Part shown: piece after piece, positions 57,054-64,000 of the stretch
Numbering within the stretch: position 1 is the first letter of the stretch
How the letters are laid out: each line of letters opens with the position of its first letter
NCBI GenBank assembly: GCA_015178975.1
Contig: WHVD01000266.1
Location: 1-64,000, forward strand
Origin: Hysterangium stoloniferum
Lineage: Eukaryota; Basidiomycota; Agaricomycetes; Hysterangiales; Hysterangiaceae
Length of the DNA: 64,000 nt
Direction: 5' to 3'
Translations under genes and position numbers: made by a program
Notes under the pieces: model-generated
What the model saw: only the letters and a program-made list of their open reading frames with translations
What the model was told of the DNA's origin: nothing
Database searches by the model: none

Positions 57054-57660
57054 CTACCGTGATACACTCCCCGAGTCCTCTTCTCCAGTCTGCACGTGAT
57101 TTACCCATCCGTTACGATCTGCAATATTTTTAACGATCGCTTCTTCTGTAGAAAGAACCAAGGAGTTCCTCCTTCCCCTCGCATGCAGGTTGAAATGTGG
57201 CTGTCTGTGGGCTCGAAATGCTATAGTCTGACAGCTTTGCAACTCTATCACTAATCCCAATTCCGGAAAGCATATGGCTCCCCCCTCCCAAGGTCTTTCT
57301 TCCTGACTAGGTCCAAATGGGATGGTAAGTGAGATTAGTGATTTTGCATCCATTTTATCCTCGTGGCATGTCGTCACACACCCAAAATTCACCACAGCTC
57401 TGGTAAATGGCCAACCGAAAAGAACATGTCCTCCTGGTATTCTGTCAGCACATTCCATCAGGATTTTCCATTCGTCCGGGAAATATTCTTTGACCTGATT
57501 GGCTCTCAGTTCAATTCTAATTGACTCCTACCCATTAATCTTTACACACACCTCCTCCAGTACTGGTGCCAAAAATTTATCCATGATCGGTTTTAATTCA
57601 GACATTATAGCCTTGGCTGACAATGCCTCTCGACTGGGGTATGGCAGTCTTTGAGTGACT
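57054..57660 (-). CDS. TET/JBP-like 2OG-Fe(II) dioxygenase (2OGFeDO)
   Basis: Minus-strand exons. About 57640-57540 has LKPIMDKFLAPVLEEV. The next runs from about 57525 to 57054 and reads ESIRIELRANQVKEYFPDEW, then the double-stranded beta-helix: WPFTRAVVNFGCVTTCHEDK (H-x-D iron ligands), SLISLTIPFG, GGAICFPELGLVIEL, TIAFRAHRQPHFN (distal His) and GRRNSLVLSTEEA (Arg for 2-oxoglutarate). This order matches the large Agaricomycete 2OGFeDO family related to TET/JBP DNA-base oxidases, often carried with KDZ transposons. It may oxidise 5-methylcytosine. A C-terminal NGWVNHVQTGEEDSG tail ends at TGA, 57054. No KDZ transposase is seen in the window. Confidence 0.65.
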
Positions 57661-58130
57661 GATGCCTTATTTCCATGTGTTTTTGTTTTTGTTTTCATCA
57701 GAAGCTCCCCTGGAATTCCAGCTGAAGCCCCAACTAGTGTTGAGGCAGGGAGTAACTCCAGAAAGAATTAAAGTCATCGTTAGCATAGGAATTCATAGGC
57801 AAAATGGACAAAATGGGACTCACGTTCCAAAATGGGCTTCATGGTAAGAGATGAATGTTATTGGAGCGACTTGGTTTGGTGTCCCACATCCAGGGGAATA
57901 AAAAAGATACGAGGTGTGGCCTTGGGATTCGATTCCTCATGTTCCGTGATCATGACTCTGCATTTTTGAAATCTGTAACATTCTCGGTGCATCTGATTCC
58001 AAGTGTTGACGAAGGCTTCCTGCAAGTTGATGGTGTAGGTCTGTAATCTTAGGCAAGGGACGGCGAGCTTTGTCTGGGTCCAGCGATCGAGGGAGAATAG
58101 GACGGGAGGGAATGGCCCAGCAGTGGCATT
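57660..58130 (-). mobile_element. Chimeric gag fragment, second copy
   Basis: The minus-strand frame 58253-57858 contains TINLQEAFVNTWNQMHREC, FQKCRVMITEHEES and then IFFIPLDVGHQTKSLQ-stop. The gag part matches NLQEALINAWVQMHRERYQF encoded at 61891-61950. Downstream (57840-57700) are the GTGAGT...CTAAC intron-like block and TTACTCCC, as in 16540-17960; here the acceptor is changed to GGAG. Confidence 0.7.
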
Positions 58131-58578
58131 AGACCGCCAAAAAGGTACAGTGGTCAGTACAGCGGGAATTGGAGATGGGGATAATGGGTTGAATTTACAT
58201 TCTTGTAAAAATCTTTCATGTTCTCCGTCCCTTTTCTTTATTCCTGACCTCAACTCTAACCAAAAGACTATTCATGTGCTCTTTGGTCGTCCTGTAAGGA
58301 GGACAAAGCGAAGTGATGTGTTAGTCTACCTAATTAAGGCCAAGGATGAAAAAGAAGGCATCAATCGATTCTATCCACCTGCTTATAGGCATAGCCATCA
58401 AACTCAATGTCTTTCCCATAGAATTCATCTTCTTGACAGCTTTCTCACCACAATTTTCTTTGGTCACAGATGCCCTTTTCCCACTCATCGAGCCATTGAT
58501 TGGTGCACACCGGACTGTTGTTGTGGCCTGTTCACCACTGGAATGAAAAGAGAGTATGGGTCCTGCTTACTATGCACA
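58131..58578. other. Flank of solo LTR B, unassigned
   Basis: ORFs on both strands; a minus-strand Ser/Lys-rich frame and a plus-strand hydrophobic frame (58346-58546) overlap. No domain was recognised. Confidence 0.3.
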
Positions 58579-60291
58579 TGTCAGGAACCGGAAAACCCGC
58601 CAGCCTCCGGGCCCGTCCTACATGCTCCCGACCCTCTATATTGTATAGTAACAACCGGAGTTCCCACGGGAGCCCGCATGTCAACTTGTTTATGCCTGAC
58701 TCTCTGTACGCACCCCACCTGTCTGCACCTAACCCTCTGTGTCTCATACACCAGTCCTCGGACTCCGGACTCCACCCTACATACACCCGACACTCTGTGT
58801 CTTATGTACCAGTCACCGGACTCCAACCGGACTCCTGGAACCCCTCTAACAGATCATAAAACCCCACTCCTGTTATCTGTCTCTGTGTCTCACACACCAG
58901 TCATTGGAAAACCCACCGGACTCCACCGGACCTCCTGCACATCAAGCCTGTCTATACCCGACACTATCTTGTGCACCAAGTCACCGGACTCCGACCGGAC
59001 TTCCGGAACCCCTCTAACTGAGCCCCACTCCAGTTATGGTTAAATGATCAGTCATGATTCGTTCTCCGCTCCCATTCCGTTCCGTCCCTAATTCCCAGTT
59101 TAGTATTTACTTGTTTCATTTTATGTTTAATAGTTCTGCCTCTCATTAATACCGGATTTGGTATTATTACATTTCACAGTCTATATAAGTCTGCTATGTT
59201 CATGTACTTAGAATCCAGTTTCAATCTCGAACTAGTTTTCCCCCGAACAAGTTTGATCCTTGAACAGTCTCTAGTCCTCTTGTCTGTCTGCACACTCGAT
59301 TCCCGGAACTCCCACAGGAACTCCGGAATCTATATCTTCCTGTATGGAGGATATCTGAAAACTATTAAGTATACCAAATTCTAATATACTCTAAAGGTCA
59401 TTTAAACATCTGAGATGTGATTCAAACATAATTTGGTTTTTAAAACTTTCAAAAAGTTTTAAACTCTCTCATACATTACAAACTAAAGAATCTTTCCGGA
59501 CACAAGTAGACAATAAAAAGAATTAGTAGTTTGAAACACTAATACTTTTAAAAAATAGATACCTTTAGATAGTCCATTTCATGCATATGTATATTATTGG
59601 CACCTCTAAATACATATGTATTACTTCGGAATGGATCTGTTAATCTGAACAGATTTCTACTTGATTCAACATACCCAGAATATATAGGGGGTTTTACTTA
59701 ATAAAGACAGCTGTGGTATGAAAAATTTCCAATAATATTTTACATATTTTACATGGAAATAACTACATTACAACTTTTAAAAAACAAAGTACTAATAAAA
59801 GTATTAGTAGGCATCTGTAAAAGGAAGGAAATTATATACAATGGAATTTGTTAAATAACTATGGGTTGTATAAGATGTAATATGGAGAACTATTTCTGAT
59901 GGTTGTTTTATGATGATATAATTGTTTCAGAATATATATCACTATTTAAAGATGGAGTTTTGTAAAAATAAGACTTTTATTAGTAAATATTTGATATTAT
60001 AGTAATTATAAACACCCTCCTATGCATTCTGTCAGCTCGAAATATGGACACCCGAATGAGTGTACGAGGGCACAGCCTATAAGCTGAAGCCAAGTCCATC
60101 TCAGTCGTTCACCAGACTTTCTGGTAATTATTCTGATATCACCATTCCTTGTACTAATAATCCCCGGAACTTTCCCGGGACCTATTGCCCGGGGACTCCG
60201 TGGGACAATTCCCGGATGCAAGTGTGTGTTCGGAATAGTTACCGGAAACCTCTGCGGGACTTTCCATGGAGCTTTGTTTGGGAACTTAACA
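58579..60291 (+). mobile_element. Solo LTR, family B, containing a nested MITE-like element
   Basis: Begins TGTCAGGAACCGG, ends GGGAACTTAACA, and is flanked by GCACA (58574-58578 and 60292-60296). Without the nested element it is about 1,038 bp. The left third has degenerate internal repeats (CACCGGACTCC, ACTCTGTGTCTCA). A TATATAAG box lies near 59182, and CATAAGCTGAAGCC-like sequence near 60078 is shared with family A. Confidence 0.88.
59346..60020 (+). mobile_element. MITE-like element M, copy 2, 3-bp TSD
   Basis: 675 bp, GGAGGATATC...ACACCCTCC, flanked by TAT (59343-59345 and 60021-60023), inserted in solo LTR B. Only scattered differences from 38853-39536 (single substitutions and short indels), so the two moved recently or were recently copied. 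Confidence 0.9.
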
Positions 60292-60296
60292 GCACA

Positions 60297-60660
60297 GTCA
60301 AAACCAGCTCATGAGGCTCTTGGCCAACAAGGCACAAATACTGGGTCTGACAGAGGAGATGAAAGGAAAAGGTGTAGAAGTAGATTCAAAACAGCAGGAA
60401 GGTAGAGTAGGCAGCACAGCGGTCCAGAAAGAGACAAAGGTTTGATTTCCAGTTTTTGGACAGGCACCTTTGGCGCTGTGGCCTTTCTGTTTCTTTTTGG
60501 ACCCGGGTCATAGTCAAACAATATTGTTGTGCCATCTTTCGTTGTACTGTAAACAAAAAGAAGAGAAGAAGTGAAGTATTGGAGGAGTCTCTTAATGGGA
60601 TCACTTGGAATTCTTCGTTTGTGTATTTTACTTTAAGGGGTCGGTTAAGGTGAAATCAGA
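60297..60660. other. Spacer between solo LTR and gypsy frame
   Basis: No LTR end or primer-binding site was recognised. A minus-strand exon-like frame (60521-60309, KRNRKATAPKVPVQKLEIKP, preceded by GTTTACAG) is possible but unsupported. Confidence 0.3.
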
Positions 60661-60666
60661 GGAGAC

Positions 60667-63600
60667 TTGATAAGATGGTTTTGGAAGTGCTTCACCCTTA
60701 TGGTGATTCCATCCAGGTACCCGATTAGCCCATCTCCACAACTAGTTCGTTTGTTCGTACCCCTGAATGGGTCTCCCGACACTTGTTTCCTTCATTCGCT
60801 CAATCGTCCCATTATTTTGCAAGACTTCCCATCAGATATGAGGATGCAAGTTGCAGACCATCTTCAGGAAAAGGGAATGGAAATCTGCACTCCCCTCTAT
60901 CAACCTCAGCCTCGTCGACCTTTGAATACGGTCGAAATCATGAGAGCAATCGCGACGGAACCTAGCCCTACCCCCCATCAGGGAATTCACTGCTCTCGCG
61001 TCACGTTCGAATGAATTCCGGGTAATTCTAACATCGGTAATGAGCAAACTGTGACTAGGAATCAATCAGTCACCAACAGGGGTCGACCATCTTTCTCTAC
61101 TGCATTCACCAAGGGTATAGCTGGTCAAGTTGCTGGTCGAGGATCGCTGAATCCAGTCGATCCCCGCCATTCCCTGCCAATCTCCTCAAACCCCTTTCTG
61201 CCATCAGGAGGACCCCCTAGTAATTCATCCGGGAGTTCTAGTGCCTCAAGCTATGGAGGGAATTTGGGACGTGGGGGGCATCACGGTAGAGTACCTAACT
61301 CCCCCTTTCAAACTCCGATGCAGCCTCGAGCCAGTGCGCCTATTGATGACTTACCTAAGGATAAAAGGATCGCTCTTAACACCAATGACATCAAGATAAA
61401 ATGGTCAGACCTTCCCGAATACGATGGGACTCAACCCAAGGCATTGGACTACATCATGGATATCATGAGTCTCTCAGAGATCTCAGACTCCATGAGCACA
61501 TTGTTGGGAGTCGCTCTGCCAAGACGACTCACCGGCGATGCCAAGATCTGGTGGAGCACCCTAGACCATGAACATCGCACGGAATTCAGTCGATCTCACG
61601 GATTGTTTCTTTGGGGCATCGTAGAAGGATTACTTGGAACTCATTGGCACGAATCCTTAGCTCTAGAATGGGAAGCCATGAAATTTCAACAAGCCGGTCA
61701 CAATCGTGAGACACCCATTCATTACATTCAGCGGAGGGTCAAGCTCTATCGATTCTTGTATGTGTTCCACCAAAACTGAAAGGACAAAATGCGCAGACTC
61801 ATCCTGACGCTGCCCACGGAATGGCTTTACCTTCTACAGGGACAACCTATTGACGACATCATGAGCCTGCAGACTTATGCGAACAATTTACAAGAGGCTC
61901 TGATTAACGCTTGGGTTCAAATGCATCGAGAGCGTTATCAGTTTCAGAAACCCAGAGTCATGATCGCTGAGCAAGACAAGTCAGATCCCTGGCATGAGGA
62001 AGAACACTCTGGAGGAATCGACCCCACTAATCGAGGCCATGTCCTCCTCGGCGAACTCGAGGATAAAACTGTCCCTAGGAGATCGGACGCAAAACAGGGT
62101 AAGACACAAGGCAAGTTCTTTTTCGAACAAAGTGACAAGAAAAGTGTTGCCAAACCCCCAAAGGAGTGTTGGATTTGCGGGAGTTTAGAGCATTTTAAGA
62201 TCAACTGCCCTCACACGGGCAGGATGTCGCACTATGTCTCTATTAACAAATGCTCTACACAGAACCCAATGGAGGAGGCAGAGGATCAAAGGGCTTATGA
62301 AACGGTTTATGGATTAAGCATACAGGGACAAGTACATAACGTTGATGAGAAGTCAATTTTCATTTCTGTCTACCTTCCTCAGTCAGAGGATAGCATCATT
62401 TCATATGTGAATGCATCTTCAAATGAGAACGAGACATCGCAGGTCTATGTTTCTATATCAGACGGTGATTTTCTTGAGAAAGGAGACTGGCTAGATGCTC
62501 ATCGTCAGAACCAGAAAGGTCTGACTGAGACGAGAGTTTTATCGTGACCTGAACCTCCCACCATTGAGGAAATTGTCGACGAGGAAGCATTTGAGAACTG
62601 ATCTAAGGAAATAAGTCAGATCTACATTATAGAAGACCCCTCTGAGTCAGAGGGATCGGAGGAGGAGAGCTTCCCCTTTGACCCAGGACAATTACCCAAC
62701 TTAATTTCTTGCGATGAGTCAGACTCTGAAGCAGACGACTCTATTCTGAAAGCCACTCCCAAGGTACCTAACAGTAGACGCATCAGGAGGAACATCAAAC
62801 TGGCTACAAGAAAAGAAAGCAAAAGACCTAGAGTTCAATACCCTCGATCCAGTCGGCTTATGAAGGAGGATTCGACTATTATCTATCACAGAAGGGACCC
62901 TCCAGGTGGATATTCCAGTATTGGGATTTCAGCATTACACGTTTACGGACACATAGGGAACTCAGAAGCCTCAAATCCTATTAAAATCAGGCTGGACACT
63001 GGGGCCAACCTCTCCTTAATTTCGGAGGACTTCTATAAGGAATTAGAGGACCGCCCCAAGCTCAAGCAAGGACTCAAGCTGCACCTCATACAACTTACCA
63101 GTAACGCCAAAGTATTAGGATACGTCAATGTCCCCATTTATCTCGAGGACGACACCGGTATGCTCCTTAAATTTACCGTCAAAACGTATGTTGTCTGAGG
63201 TATGACCATCCTGATTCTTCTTGGAGAAGATTTTCACATGAACTATGAGATCGGGACACTGCGAGACCAACTGCTGGGCTCTAGATTTATTTTGCCAGGG
63301 AGAGCAGGATCTATCCCAGCCAGTTCTTCCAAGGAACTGCAGCCTTTAGCCTTCTCGATTAGCAAGATCCCTCTTGAGGAATTAGCCAATGACTTACCTG
63401 AATTGACTTCCAAACCAGACAAAGGAGTGCGTACTGAAAGAGTCACACGGGCCCTACAGGATTGTACTATAGAACCGGAATTGGCTTGATTAGTACCAAT
63501 CTTTGTGGGAGATCTTATTGGTGACCAATGGATAGTCAAGGGAATTGTCTTGCAGAACGACGATGGGAGTATACTAACTGCTCCCACCACTGCCATCTCT

Positions 63601-64000
63601 AGGGAACATGCTACGATACCTCTCGCTAATCCCTCTCTGATGCCAAGAATCATTAGACGAGGGGAAACCATTGGATTAATTCACGACATGAACAAATGGG
63701 CCCAGACACCTTGATCTTCGACTGAGAAGGTATTGATGCAGTCAACGGCAACCAAGATTGCTCATCTCATCGAAGGTCTATCAAGAATAGAAGAGGAGTG
63801 TGTCCTTAATCCTCAATCTTCTGGACTGCCCCCAGAACGGGAACTCGCAGACAATTTCGACCCAGCAGGCCCTAAAACATCAGAGGTTGCCACCACAGAA
63901 ACGTTTCATGTGGAAGATCTGCATAAGCTAGTTAACCTAGGACCTGACATCCCTACCGACATCTCCTCCCACTTGGAGTCAGTATTAACTAAGAATGTCC
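60667..64000 (+). pseudogene. Ty3/gypsy-type gag-protease polyprotein, seven TGA stops, runs off the window
   Basis: A single plus-strand frame spans 3.3 kb. Gag capsid lies at about 61380-61950 (KIKWSDLPEYDGTQPKALDY, WWSTLDHEHR, FQKPRVMIAE). A CCHC zinc knuckle, C-X2-C-X4-H-X4-C (CWICGSLEHFKINC), is at about 62167-62208. An acidic linker at 62620-62760 precedes the aspartic protease motif LDTGANLSLIS (DTG at 62995-63003). ILLGEDFHMNYEIG follows, then the approach to reverse transcriptase, not reached. Stops are at 61012, 61777, 62545, 62599, 63196, 63487 and 63712; all are TGA, and no frameshift is needed. The gag start and 5' LTR were not found. The order gag-PR in one frame fits Ty3/gypsy (Metaviridae-type) elements of fungi. 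Confidence 0.85.

Noticed and set aside
58579-60291. LTR B as the 5' LTR of the gypsy element at 60.7-64 kb
   Set aside because: The 5-bp TSD GCACA is found on both sides of this single LTR, which indicates a solo LTR; no primer-binding site follows it.
60667-64000. Genetic-code reassignment or programmed TGA readthrough for the seven TGA codons
   Set aside because: Other genes in the window use TGA as an ordinary final stop, and TAG/TAA breaks occur too; decay of CGA/TGG is simpler. Not excluded for a single gag-pol readthrough site.

Overview
The window looks like a transposon- and satellite-rich stretch of an Agaricomycete (mushroom-type basidiomycete) genome. Short introns of 46-70 bp and several families expanded in Agaricomycetes support this: a DUF6535 membrane protein, a FunK1 fungal-type kinase, a Zn(II)2Cys6 factor, a JmjC-type protein, a TET/JBP-like 2OG-Fe(II) dioxygenase, a RecQ-like helicase and a multi-TM protein. 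No rRNA, tRNA or prokaryotic feature was seen. Everything is read by eye, so exon borders are predictions.

Layout. 1-8800 holds two head-to-tail copies of one composite satellite module: 18-bp arrays, then a GC-rich double-hairpin spacer, then a pyrimidine-rich array with splice-acceptor-like units, then an AT-rich tail. A five-exon 7-TM gene follows (9995-11278) with one in-frame TAG. 13-17 kb has an unrecognised Pro/Ser/Gln-rich minus-strand gene and a plus-strand Zn2Cys6 gene whose last exon runs into a retrotransposon gag fragment. 16.5-23.7 kb is a mosaic of degenerate repeats, an unrecognised gene, a copy of a helicase 3' end and a solo LTR. A 5'-truncated LINE with a poly(A) tail sits at 23.7-24.36 kb.

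24.5-30.56 kb carries the most striking gene: a four-TM DUF6535 domain followed by 21 HEAT-like repeats, each in its own 117-bp phase-1 exon separated by near-copies of one ~50-bp intron. 30.6-37 kb is mostly non-coding, with a second solo LTR, two clusters of palindromic repeats and a 22-bp minisatellite. 37.5-42.06 kb is a FunK1 kinase pseudogene broken by a MITE-like element and a complete Tc1/mariner element. 44.6-49.4 kb is a RecQ-like helicase pseudogene with an internal inversion; its 3' end and flank are duplicated in inverse orientation at 20.3-23.7 kb. 50-51.2 kb has a second FunK1 fragment. 52.2-57.7 kb (minus) has a JmjC gene and a TET/JBP-like dioxygenase. A third solo LTR with a nested MITE-like copy lies at 58.58-60.29 kb, and a Ty3/gypsy-like gag-protease frame runs off the end.

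A common thread is decay by C:G to T:A change. The gypsy frame has seven stops, all TGA. Other genes carry single TGA, TAG or TAA codons where the family expects Arg, Gln or Trp. At least five insertions have matching target-site duplications; two of them can be removed on paper to restore a kinase reading frame, and one has its empty site preserved in a duplicate.
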